Assembly (NCBI GenBank): GCA_016342495.1
Contig: JAEIOG010000043.1
Coordinates: 1 to 40,157, forward strand
From: Phycisphaerae bacterium
GTDB lineage: Bacteria; Planctomycetota; Phycisphaerae; Sedimentisphaerales; SM23-30
Length of the DNA: 40,157 bases
Reading direction: 5' to 3'
The notes beneath the pieces were generated by a model. It did not search any database. It saw nothing but the letters and a program-made list of their open reading frames with translations, and was not told where the DNA came from. This document shows, one piece after another, positions 8,471-15,938 of this stretch. Both the position numbers and the translations under genes were made by a program. The stretch's first letter is position 1. Each line of letters begins with the position of its first letter.

Positions 8471-9388
8471 GTGAAAAAGCAGTTTGTATTAGTAGTCGGT
8501 TTTGCGATAGTATTGGGTTTGCTGAGCTATAGCATGTTTTTTGCGGTGCGTACCAGCGAGCAGGCATTGGTAGTGAGCTTTGGCAAGGTGGTAGCCCAGG
8601 TGGAAGAGCCGGGTTTGAAATTTATATGGCCATGGCAAAAGCCGGTGAAATTTGATATGCGGGTGCGAAGTCTGGCTCAGGAATTGAAAGAAACAGCGAC
8701 AAAAGACCAGGCTAATCTGGTTGGTTCGTTCTTTTTGAACTGGAAGATAGTCGATGTGAAGAAATTCTATGATACGATGGGGATGTCAAGTTCAGATCAG
8801 AGGATACTGGAAGCAGAAAACCGGATGAGAAGCCAATGGCTAAGTGCGGCAAGTAATGAGATCACCAAATATCATTTTGAGGAATTGTTTAATACCGATA
8901 TCGACAAGTTTAAATTGCAAGACCTGGAAACGGGTATGCTGGACTTATTAAAAGCATCGGCAGCAAATGACGACTATGGTATTGAAGTTGTTGGCTTTGG
9001 TTTTCATAAGCTGGGGGTTTCAAAAGAAGTTACTGCTGGAGTATTTAGCCGTATGACAGCAGACCGTCAGGCCGAAAGTACCAAGCTACTGGAAGAAGGC
9101 AAGACAATTGGGGAAAATATTGTTAATAAGGCCAAAGCTCAGGCAGAAGCGATTATTTCTGAGGCTTATGCTAAGGAGATGGAAATTCGGGCCGAAGGTG
9201 ATGCCGCAGCTGCAGAATATTCGGTGGCGTTTATGGCTAACCCTGAACTTGCGAAGTTTTTACGTAAAATAGAAACCTTGAAGAAGACTTTAGCCAATAG
9301 AACGACATTGGTATTGGATGCAGATTCACCGATATATAAGTTGTTGAATGAGCGACCTGAGGTTAAGGATTTTGTGCCGGAGAAGTAA
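8471..9388 (+). CDS. SPFH/band 7 protein, HflC-like
   Basis: A 305-residue membrane-anchored SPFH protein. One N-terminal transmembrane helix (about 5-27) is followed by RTSEQALVVSFGKVVAQVEE, PGLKFIWPWQKPVKFDMRVR, an SPFH core to about 200, and an Ala/Glu-rich coiled coil (about 205-260). The length and single helix match HflC, the partner of HflK in the complex around FtsH. The frame is open from 8405, but those 22 codons translate the palindromic repeat. The GTG at 8471 has GGAG 7 nt upstream and starts VKKQFVLVVGF, so I take it as the start. It is followed after 72 bp by a third SPFH gene. HflC-like is a family-level call only; no protease gene is in the window. Confidence 0.87.
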   Translation: MKKQFVLVVGFAIVLGLLSYSMFFAVRTSEQALVVSFGKVVAQVEEPGLKFIWPWQKPVKFDMRVRSLAQELKETATKDQANLVGSFFLNWKIVDVKKFYDTMGMSSSDQRILEAENRMRSQWLSAASNEITKYHFEELFNTDIDKFKLQDLETGMLDLLKASAANDDYGIEVVGFGFHKLGVSKEVTAGVFSRMTADRQAESTKLLEEGKTIGENIVNKAKAQAEAIISEAYAKEMEIRAEGDAAAAEYSVAFMANPELAKFLRKIETLKKTLANRTTLVLDADSPIYKLLNERPEVKDFVPEK

Positions 9389-9404
9389 AGAAGGTTAAGA
9401 GTTT

Positions 9405-9455
9405 GGTGTCGCATGGCGACGAGGTTTTTATCGGTATGGGCATAGCCCATCGGAG
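9405..9455 (+). repeat. Two-hairpin intergenic element, copy 4
   Basis: Full copy between the second and third SPFH genes: GTCGC-ATG-GCGAC, a T-rich linker, then ATGGGC-ATA-GCCCAT (9436-9450). The second hairpin ends only 10 nt before the ATG at 9461, so it overlaps or abuts the ribosome site (GGAG within CATCGGAGC). Confidence 0.85.
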
Positions 9456-9460
9456 CTAGA

Positions 9461-10753
9461 ATGATTGGCGTAAAGCCAGGAGATAATCGTAAAATGGCAC
9501 ATGATCATAAAAATGAAAGCTGTAGTTGTGGGGATGACCACGGCAGAGATCCTTTGCTGGATGTGGAACTGGATTCCGGTCAAGAGGCATTGGAACGGGC
9601 ATTAAAGCAGAGTTTTGTACTGCTGAAATTTGTAATGATATTATTGATAGGTTTGTTCATCTGGAGCGGGATGTTTGAAGTCCAGACCAGCGAAAGAGCG
9701 GTGAAGCTTCGTTTTGGTGAAATAGTTGGTACCAGAGATAAAGCCGTGCTGGGCCCGGGCTGGCATTGGAGCTGGCCATACCCAGTGGAAGAAATTATTA
9801 AGTTCCCGATGGCCGGCAATAAAAAGCCAATTAAGGTTGATTCATTCTGGTATTATGAAGATGAAGCGACCAAGTCGGATCTGGAACAGAATCAGCGGAT
9901 ACCGCCAGAATTACAGATTGTGCGGGAAGGCTATAGCATAACAGCAGCCGGCGAGGTTGACCCTGATATTGCGATACTGGAAGATAATGCCAGTAGCGGT
10001 CGTGATTGCAGTCTGGTGCATACCAAATGGGAAATCAATTATATGATTCGCAAAGATGCATCTCGTCCCAATGAAAGCTATTTGAAATTATTTGAGAAGG
10101 CCTGGGATGGAACAGATGCAGGCTGGGGAAATGTTAAGGCATTACTGAGAACGGCCCTGGAAGATGCTGTAATAAGGGTAAGTGCCAGGCATGATATAGA
10201 CTGGATGCTAGAGGGTAATCAGGCGATTTTGGAAAGTGAAGTGGCAAGCGCGTTTCAGAGTCGGGTAAGAGATTTGGATATTGGGATAGAGGCCGAGTTG
10301 GTATTGCCAAAGATATTGCGGCCCCGTCAGGTCAAAAGAGCTTATGATGAAGCGACGCGTGCCCATAATGAAGCCGATAAGTTGAAGACTCAGGCCTACA
10401 CTATGGAATCTCAGATATTGACCGCTGCCCGTAGTCAAAAAGAAATTGTTATCGCTAATGCCCAGACCTATAGGAAATTAATTGTGGAGGCTACCAAGTC
10501 TGAAGCACAATATATGACCAGGTTTTTAAAGCAGATCGAAGATACTACCAGTGAGTCGGTAGATAAAGCAAAAGAGCCGGATCGATGGAAACAGGAATAT
10601 GCCAAACTGTTAGATATTAACCTGGATATTTTGTATCAGCAGATGCTAAGAGATGTCGCGGGAAGGGCCGACGAGGTGTTCTTAAATGGCAAAGCCAGCC
10701 AGATAAGGGTTCAGCTTAATCGGGATCCGAATATTAAGAAGAAGAAACAGTAA
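9461..10753 (+). CDS. SPFH/band 7 protein, HflK-like, with His/Cys-rich N-terminus
   Basis: A 430-residue protein. The N-terminal cytoplasmic part holds a cluster of possible metal ligands within 14 residues: His14, His16, Cys21, Cys23 and His27 (HDH...CSC...H). One transmembrane helix follows at about 52-74 and then the SPFH domain: MFEVQTSERAVKLRFGEIVG, GPGWHWSWPYPVEEIIKFP, core to about 310, coiled coil to about 370. HflK proteins normally carry a Gly-rich cytoplasmic N-terminus, so the His/Cys cluster stands out, especially because the next gene is a heavy-metal ATPase. Two starts are possible: ATG 9461 (GGAG 5 nt away) or ATG 9494 (AGGAG about 11 nt away). Both keep the cluster. The tail is Lys-rich. 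Confidence 0.86.
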   Translation: MIGVKPGDNRKMAHDHKNESCSCGDDHGRDPLLDVELDSGQEALERALKQSFVLLKFVMILLIGLFIWSGMFEVQTSERAVKLRFGEIVGTRDKAVLGPGWHWSWPYPVEEIIKFPMAGNKKPIKVDSFWYYEDEATKSDLEQNQRIPPELQIVREGYSITAAGEVDPDIAILEDNASSGRDCSLVHTKWEINYMIRKDASRPNESYLKLFEKAWDGTDAGWGNVKALLRTALEDAVIRVSARHDIDWMLEGNQAILESEVASAFQSRVRDLDIGIEAELVLPKILRPRQVKRAYDEATRAHNEADKLKTQAYTMESQILTAARSQKEIVIANAQTYRKLIVEATKSEAQYMTRFLKQIEDTTSESVDKAKEPDRWKQEYAKLLDINLDILYQQMLRDVAGRADEVFLNGKASQIRVQLNRDPNIKKKKQ

Positions 10754-10755
10754 AT

Positions 10756-10906
10756 TGTTCAAACTGACCGAAAGTCAGCTTGTAAGTTAAAAACTAACAG
10801 TGAAAAGTGAAAAGTTGCGGTATTTACCTGCGGTAAATGCTAAATAAAAAAAGCACTCAAGTATTAACTGAAATTTTATAAAAGATAGACAGTTGGCTTG
10901 AGTTAG
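10756..10906 (+). repeat. Intergenic repeat B, copy 1
   Basis: This begins 3 bp after the stop of the third SPFH gene. It shares most of its first 105 bp with 14221-14330: CAAACTGAC-loop-GTCAG half-palindrome, AGTTAAAAACTAACAGTG, then GCGGTATTTACC-TGC-GGTAAATGC (a 7-bp stem) and AAGCACTCAAGT. The remainder of the gap to 10933 shows nothing else besides the ribosome site AGGA. Confidence 0.85.
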
Positions 10907-10933
10907 GAATAAATTAATAATATAGGATAAGTT

Positions 10934-12859
10934 ATGGCAGGACATTCAGGACATAATCTGACAGCGGTGGAAGCTGGCGATACGACTCAAATGAAAAAAG
11001 TGAGTATGTCGCTGTTGGCGACGCTATTGGGCGGGGCGCTGATAATAAACAGTATGCTGGCGCGGAATTTTTTCACAAGTGTTTTCACCGAAGATCATGC
11101 GGAGATAATGGCAATGATCGGGGCGATTCTTTTGGGGTTGCCGGTATGTGTAAACGCATTGAAATGTTTTCTGGCAGGCCATAACCATATGGATGAGCTG
11201 GTGGCACTGGCAATTATTGCGGCATTTGCCGTTGGCGATTATGAAGTAGCCGGTGCGGTAGCATTTTTTATGCTACTGGCGGAACTGGTAGAAACCAGAA
11301 CAGCATTGGGTGCCCGGGCATCAATTGAATCGTTGATAAGGATCACGCCAACGCGGGCATTTTTATTGGCTGGCGATGGCAGTGAAACAGAAATTGAAGC
11401 ATCGCAGTTACAGGCAGGACAAATCGTAAGAGTGCGGCCTGGTGATAATGTGCCAGCAGATGGTATCGTGGTTTCAGGTCAGTCGACAATTGATCAGGCG
11501 AATATTACCGGTGAATCGGTGCCGGTGGATAAAAATTCTGGTGATGTTGTATTTGCCGGGACGACCAATATGACTGGTATGCTGGATATCAAAGTTGAAA
11601 CCGCAGGAACAGATACGACTTTAGGTAAGGTGCAGAATTTAATTTTGCAGGCTGAAGCGACTAAGGTGCCGATGATGCGAATTGTGGATAAGTATATTAA
11701 ATGGTATACGCCGGTGATATTGATGGTTGCTGGTTTGATTTTTGTATTGACTCAACAGGCCGAGAACGCAATTTCGGTTTTGATTATCGCCTGTCCTTGT
11801 GCGATTATATTAGCGACGCCAACAGCGATGGTGGCAGCATTAAGTTGTGCGGCTCGATTGGGGCTGCTGATTAAGAATGTAGGTGAATTAGAAGTAGCGG
11901 CGAAATTGACGGCGATGGTTTTTGATAAAACCGGAACGCTGACAACCGGGCAGTTGGCGGTAACTAAGTTGACCCCGGCAGCTGGGATTGACCCGACTGA
12001 TATGTTGACAAAAGCTTCGACGCTGGAACAATATAGTAAGCATCCGGCAGCGAAAGCGATCAATGCGGTAGCAGCTAAGGCGAATCTGACAATGGGGACC
12101 GCTGATAATTTTGAAGAAGTACCCGGTAAAGGGGTAAGCGGGTTAGTTGATGGTGTTAAGGTTCTGGTTGGTCGTGATACATGGCTGGGGGAACTGGGTG
12201 TGGATATGAGTGCTTTGCAGGCTGAAGGTATGGAAGCACCAGAAGGTGTGAGTCTTTTGTTTGTGGCCAGCGAAGGTAAATGTATCGGCTGGGTTGGAAT
12301 GGAAGACCGGACCCGAAGTGAAGCACGCCAGGCGATTGATGATCTGCATGAATTAGGAATAAAAAGACTGGTTATGGTTACCGGTGATAGATTAGCGGTG
12401 GCACATCGGGTGGCAGCGGAAATGGGATGCAGCGAAGTGAAAGCTGAATGTCTGCCCCAGGAGAAACTGCATTTGGTAAATCAATTGCAGAGTCAGGGCC
12501 ATCTGGTAGCGGTTGTCGGTGATGGCGTGAATGATGCGCCGGCGTTGGCCGCTGGAGACCTGGGTATTGCGATGGGTGCGGCAGGTTCTGATGTGGCGAT
12601 TACCAGTGCATCGGTTGCATTGATGAATAATGAACTGAATCGGTTGCCATTTATGATTAAATTGAGCAGACTGACCCGTGCGGTTATTTTGCAGAATTTG
12701 TGTTTTGGCGTTGGATTTATTATTGTTGGTATAATCTTGAGTGGAAAAGGGATGATACCAACGTTGATGGCAGCGATATTGCATCTGGTAAGTTCTTTTG
12801 TGATTGTTTTTAATAGTGCAAGACTCGTTCGATACGGCGAAGAACTTCATCACCACTAG
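10934..12859 (+). CDS. P1B-type heavy-metal-transporting ATPase
   Basis: A 641-residue ATP-driven metal exporter of the inner membrane. All catalytic motifs are intact: TGES (about 192), ACPCAIILATP in a membrane helix (about 286), the phosphorylated DKTGTLT (Asp about 331), the P1B-specific SKHPA (about 370), MVTGD (about 481) and GDGVNDAPA (about 529). The CPC motif fits Cu+ or Zn2+/Cd2+ pumps. There is no N-terminal HMA metal-binding domain; instead there are His residues at the N-terminus (HSGHN), an AGHNHMDE loop and a C-terminal HHH. The last helix region reads ILHLVSS...VFNSARL, mixing a His with SS, so the metal cannot be assigned to the Cu or the Zn group by motif. AGGA stands 6 nt before the ATG. 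It sits between the SPFH trio and the ABC exporter. Confidence 0.93.
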   Translation: MAGHSGHNLTAVEAGDTTQMKKVSMSLLATLLGGALIINSMLARNFFTSVFTEDHAEIMAMIGAILLGLPVCVNALKCFLAGHNHMDELVALAIIAAFAVGDYEVAGAVAFFMLLAELVETRTALGARASIESLIRITPTRAFLLAGDGSETEIEASQLQAGQIVRVRPGDNVPADGIVVSGQSTIDQANITGESVPVDKNSGDVVFAGTTNMTGMLDIKVETAGTDTTLGKVQNLILQAEATKVPMMRIVDKYIKWYTPVILMVAGLIFVLTQQAENAISVLIIACPCAIILATPTAMVAALSCAARLGLLIKNVGELEVAAKLTAMVFDKTGTLTTGQLAVTKLTPAAGIDPTDMLTKASTLEQYSKHPAAKAINAVAAKANLTMGTADNFEEVPGKGVSGLVDGVKVLVGRDTWLGELGVDMSALQAEGMEAPEGVSLLFVASEGKCIGWVGMEDRTRSEARQAIDDLHELGIKRLVMVTGDRLAVAHRVAAEMGCSEVKAECLPQEKLHLVNQLQSQGHLVAVVGDGVNDAPALAAGDLGIAMGAAGSDVAITSASVALMNNELNRLPFMIKLSRLTRAVILQNLCFGVGFIIVGIILSGKGMIPTLMAAILHLVSSFVIVFNSARLVRYGEELHHH

Positions 12860-12863
12860 GCAG

Positions 12864-12900
12864 GCAGCTTGAAGCTGCACACCACTTTTGTTGCGGTGGG
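12864..12900 (+). repeat. Short hairpin repeat D, copy 1
   Basis: Directly after the ATPase stop codon is GCAGCTT-G-AAGCTGC (12864-12878) followed by CACCACTTTTGTTGCGGTG. A related sequence (ACAAGCTGGAAGCTT, then CCTACTTTTGG) is at 40030-40057. There is no T tract, so it is not a standard intrinsic terminator. Confidence 0.55.
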
Positions 12901-12989
12901 CGTGTTTTTCGCTTCCGTTGGTCGCTTGGGCCGTCAGCTTTGAGTGTGCGGTTGTGGCAATTGTTGGATTGGTTTTAATAATTTAATTT

Positions 12990-13036
12990 GGTGTCGCTTG
13001 GCGACGGATTTTTATTGGCTTGGGCATAGCCCATCC
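12990..13036 (+). repeat. Two-hairpin intergenic element, copy 5
   Basis: Full copy before the ABC ATPase gene: GTCGC-TTG-GCGAC, T-rich linker, then TGGGC-ATA-GCCCA (13021-13033). It ends 12 bp before the ATG at 13049; the element lacks the final CGGACC seen in most copies. Confidence 0.85.
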
Positions 13037-13048
13037 TTATGGTGAAAT

Positions 13049-14215
13049 ATGACAACTGAAAATTTGGCGATATATACGCAGGGGTTGACTAAGAAGTTTC
13101 GTGATTTTTGGGGACGTAACAAGGTTACGGCGGTCGAAGGGCTGGATCTTGAAGTGAGCCAGGGCGAAGTTTTTGGTTTGCTGGGGCCCAATGGTTCGGG
13201 CAAAAGTACAACGATTAAGGTTTTGCTGGGGTTGCTGACGGCGACTAATGGTTATGCCAAGGTATTGGGCCATGATCCTGGTGATGTTGCGACTAATGCG
13301 CGGATTGGTTATCTGCCAGAAGAGTCATATTTGTATCCGTTTTTGAATGCTCGTGAAACGCTGGATTTTTATGGCAGGTTGTTCGGGTTGGCCGGCGATG
13401 TTCGCAAACAGCGTATAGAAAGTTTATTGGAGATGGTAGGGCTGGCAAGTGTGTCGCGTCGGCCTATCGGGGAATTTTCCAAAGGTATGCAAAGACGTAT
13501 CGGGCTGGCTCAGGCATTGATAAATGACCCAGAGCTGTTGATCTTAGATGAGCCAACCAGTGGTTTGGATCCGATTGGTACTAAGCAGATTAAGGATTTG
13601 ATTGCAGAATTGGGCCAACGGGGTAAGACGGTGTTGCTTTGCAGTCATCTGCTGGCTGATGTTGAAAGTGTCTGTGACCGGGTGTGTATTTTGTATGGTG
13701 GGAAGAAACGTGATCAGGGGCATGTCTCTGAGGTGTTGGCCCAGACTGATAAAACGCAATTGCAGCTGCCAAGACTGAGTGGAAAAGTATTAGAAGAAAT
13801 TAAAGCGGTAGTTAATAAACATTATGGCGATTGTGAATTCCAGGTGAGTAATCCGCATGTAAGTCTGGAAGAATATTTTCTGGAGATTGTCCGAAAAGCC
13901 CAGGAAGAGCAAATTGCTACTTCGGGAGCGACAATGGGTGGCCAAGTCAGTGGATTTTTGGGTCAGGTTGAACGCGATAAAGGGCAAAACATTATTGGTG
14001 ATTTGCTGACAGGAAAAGAGATTCCGGTTCAGGTGAAACAGGATGTTGAAGCCGAGACGGTGCGGGTTGAGGCTCAGCAGGTTCGTGAAGATGTTTTAGG
14101 TAAGCTGGTTGAGACTGATAAGATAGAAGTTAAACCTAAAAAGGTTGATAAGAAAGAAGATGTTGCCGAGAAGAAGACGGATAAGTCGGTGATTGATGAT
14201 CTGCTTGGTGGTTAA
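13049..14215 (+). CDS. ABC transporter ATP-binding protein (ABC-2 exporter type)
   Basis: A 388-residue cytoplasmic ATPase of the DRA/CcmA-like group that powers ABC-2 exporters. Walker A GPNGSGKST is at 46-54, YLPEES (Q-loop region) at about 89, the signature FSKGMQ at 143-148, Walker B LLILDEPTSGLDP at 163-175, and the switch His at 200 (CSHLLADVES). The nucleotide-binding domain ends near 225. A long C-terminal extension follows, with a Lys/Glu/Val-rich charged last 80 residues ending DDLLGG; most relatives end near 310. The permease gene at 14462 is the obvious partner, and the orphan permease at 4877 is a second candidate. The substrate is unknown. The gap to the permease (246 bp) contains repeats B and A. 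Confidence 0.93.
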   Translation: MTTENLAIYTQGLTKKFRDFWGRNKVTAVEGLDLEVSQGEVFGLLGPNGSGKSTTIKVLLGLLTATNGYAKVLGHDPGDVATNARIGYLPEESYLYPFLNARETLDFYGRLFGLAGDVRKQRIESLLEMVGLASVSRRPIGEFSKGMQRRIGLAQALINDPELLILDEPTSGLDPIGTKQIKDLIAELGQRGKTVLLCSHLLADVESVCDRVCILYGGKKRDQGHVSEVLAQTDKTQLQLPRLSGKVLEEIKAVVNKHYGDCEFQVSNPHVSLEEYFLEIVRKAQEEQIATSGATMGGQVSGFLGQVERDKGQNIIGDLLTGKEIPVQVKQDVEAETVRVEAQQVREDVLGKLVETDKIEVKPKKVDKKEDVAEKKTDKSVIDDLLGG

Positions 14216-14220
14216 TAATT

Positions 14221-14376
14221 TACTCAAACTGACCGCTAGTCAGTTTGAAAGTTAAAAACTAACAGTGAAAAGTGAAAAGTTGCGGTATTTACCTACGGTA
14301 AATGCTATTTTATAAAAGCACTCAAGTTATTACTGAAAATTTATTTACAGATAATTTTCGGTTAGTTTGGGTTAAT
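14221..14376 (+). repeat. Intergenic repeat B, copy 2
   Basis: This starts 5 bp after the ABC ATPase stop. The 9-bp inverted repeat CAAACTGAC-CGCTA-GTCAGTTTG (14224-14246) is perfect here, whereas copy 1 is imperfect. The second hairpin ATTTACC-TAC-GGTAAAT has a perfect 7-bp stem in both copies, with the middle loop base changed. The 3' part (AAGCACTCAAGTTATTACTG) is also shared. Confidence 0.85.
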
Positions 14377-14382
14377 AATTTA

Positions 14383-14432
14383 GGTGTTGTTTTGCGACGG
14401 ATTTTTATCGGCATGGGCATAGCCCATCGGAC
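14383..14432 (+). repeat. Two-hairpin intergenic element, copy 6
   Basis: Full copy: GTTGT-TTT-GCGAC, where two changes from GTCGC still pair through G-T wobbles, then ATTTTTATCGGC, then ATGGGC-ATA-GCCCAT (14413-14427) and CGGACC. It lies 30 bp before the permease start. Confidence 0.85.
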
Positions 14433-14461
14433 CAAAAGTTATTTTGATATAAAGGTATGAG

Positions 14462-15877
14462 ATGAAAGTAATTTGGGCGATAGCCAGGGCTTTGCTTTTA
14501 GAGATATGGCGAATGCGGGCATTGATGATCTTTGTTGGGCTGGTAGTTTCGGTCTATACATTGGGCTTTGGTGCATGGGTATATGTTTCTGAAGATCGAA
14601 TGGATAATAAGGTTCAGACTTTTTTGAGCTACAGCCTGAGCATAATGTCGGTGCTGGGGACGTTCCTGGTGATATTCCTGTCGGCGTTGACGATATGTCG
14701 GGATATTAAGCGGAAAGAGATATTTACAATTTCTACCAAGCCGGTCAGTCGGCATTGTTACTTGCTGGGTAAGCTGGCTGGGATGGCGGTGTTTTATTTG
14801 ATATTTGTGGCAGTGAATGGGATTTTGATTTATGGCATAGCCAACCATGCTCGTAATGTGGAAGTAAGTGCTGATGAAGCGAAGGTATTAAAGCATATAG
14901 TTTTTGCAGCGCGGGAATCTGCTAAGCCTGATCTTGGCAGCGAGGAAGAACTGAAAGATTTTGTTAAGGACGATGTCGAGGCTAAGATAAAAGCCCAGAT
15001 AGCGGAATCGCCTGAAAGATATCAACAAAACCCAAATCTTGAGAATCTGCTTCGGGGAAAGATGATGGCGGAAGCGGTTCAGCATGAACGCAATAAAAGA
15101 AGCACTGTCGGTCCGGGCGGCTCGAAGATATGGTATTTTAAGGGTGTGAATTCGATAGATAGAGAAAATGATCTGCTTTATGTTCGATTCAAGCAGGAGG
15201 TCAGTTTAGTGCCATCGGATGAGAGATTGAGTAATATCTGGTATTATGGTGCTCGGGATTTGGCTACCAGTGGTTATGATGGTCGTTATAATAATGATGG
15301 CAGGCGTGAGACTATTCGGGCAGTGCATGAATTTCCGGTAGAAGCTAAGATGGCTTCGGAAGAAGGTGATTTTTATATCAGCTATGTAAATGATCCGCGA
15401 GCAAATGAAGGGGCGTCGGTGGCGTTTCAGGCTGACAGAGCTGATAAAGCTGGTTTGGAAGTGCTGTATGTAGTTGGCTCGTTTGAACAGAATTTCATCC
15501 GGACTTTGTTATTGATATTTATGAGAGGTTTTTTCCTTTCGATATTAGGTATAGCGTTGGGGGCGTGGCTGAGTTTTCCGGTGGCGGTTTTGGCGTTGTT
15601 AATGGTTTATCTGCTGGGGGTATCCAGTGAATTTATCAATAGTGCGATGAAGTGGGAAGGTGGAGATTTTCAGACCAAGGTTTCAAAAGTGATAATGAAT
15701 ATATTCCCACACTTAGCGGCTTATGATCCGGTACCTATGATTGAAAAAGGTTTGCTGGTTCAGGGGACAATGATAGGTGAATGTGCATTTTATATGCTTT
15801 TGATTAAGGGCGGAGTTGTGGCATTGTTGGGCTATGTGGTCTTTAGACTGAGAGAATTGGCAAGAGTAATAGTTTGA
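14462..15877 (+). CDS. ABC-2 type transporter permease with large soluble insert
   Basis: A 471-residue membrane protein and probable partner of the upstream ATPase. Two N-terminal hydrophobic segments (about 20-42 and 60-82) are followed by the coupling motif ICRDIKRKEIFTISTKPVSR (about 83-102) and a third helix (about 108-128). A hydrophilic domain of about 215 residues (130-345) comes next, rich in charged helices and then beta strands, and probably faces the periplasm. Three or four hydrophobic segments (about 355-460) complete the protein. The insert between helices 3 and 4 is large for an ABC-2 permease and may bind a partner such as the product of the next gene. AAAGG lies a few bases before the ATG. 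The substrate is unknown. Confidence 0.88.
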   Translation: MKVIWAIARALLLEIWRMRALMIFVGLVVSVYTLGFGAWVYVSEDRMDNKVQTFLSYSLSIMSVLGTFLVIFLSALTICRDIKRKEIFTISTKPVSRHCYLLGKLAGMAVFYLIFVAVNGILIYGIANHARNVEVSADEAKVLKHIVFAARESAKPDLGSEEELKDFVKDDVEAKIKAQIAESPERYQQNPNLENLLRGKMMAEAVQHERNKRSTVGPGGSKIWYFKGVNSIDRENDLLYVRFKQEVSLVPSDERLSNIWYYGARDLATSGYDGRYNNDGRRETIRAVHEFPVEAKMASEEGDFYISYVNDPRANEGASVAFQADRADKAGLEVLYVVGSFEQNFIRTLLLIFMRGFFLSILGIALGAWLSFPVAVLALLMVYLLGVSSEFINSAMKWEGGDFQTKVSKVIMNIFPHLAAYDPVPMIEKGLLVQGTMIGECAFYMLLIKGGVVALLGYVVFRLRELARVIV

Positions 15878-15889
15878 TTGAGTTAAAAG

Positions 15890-15919
15890 TTTATCAGCAT
15901 GGGCATAGCCCATCGGACC
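15890..15919 (+). repeat. Two-hairpin intergenic element, partial copy 7
   Basis: Second half only: TTTATCAGC, then ATGGGC-ATA-GCCCAT (15899-15913), CGGACC. It fills half of the 61-bp gap between the permease and the 620-residue protein. Confidence 0.85.
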
Positions 15920-15938
15920 GGAAATAGAGAGTATAGAT

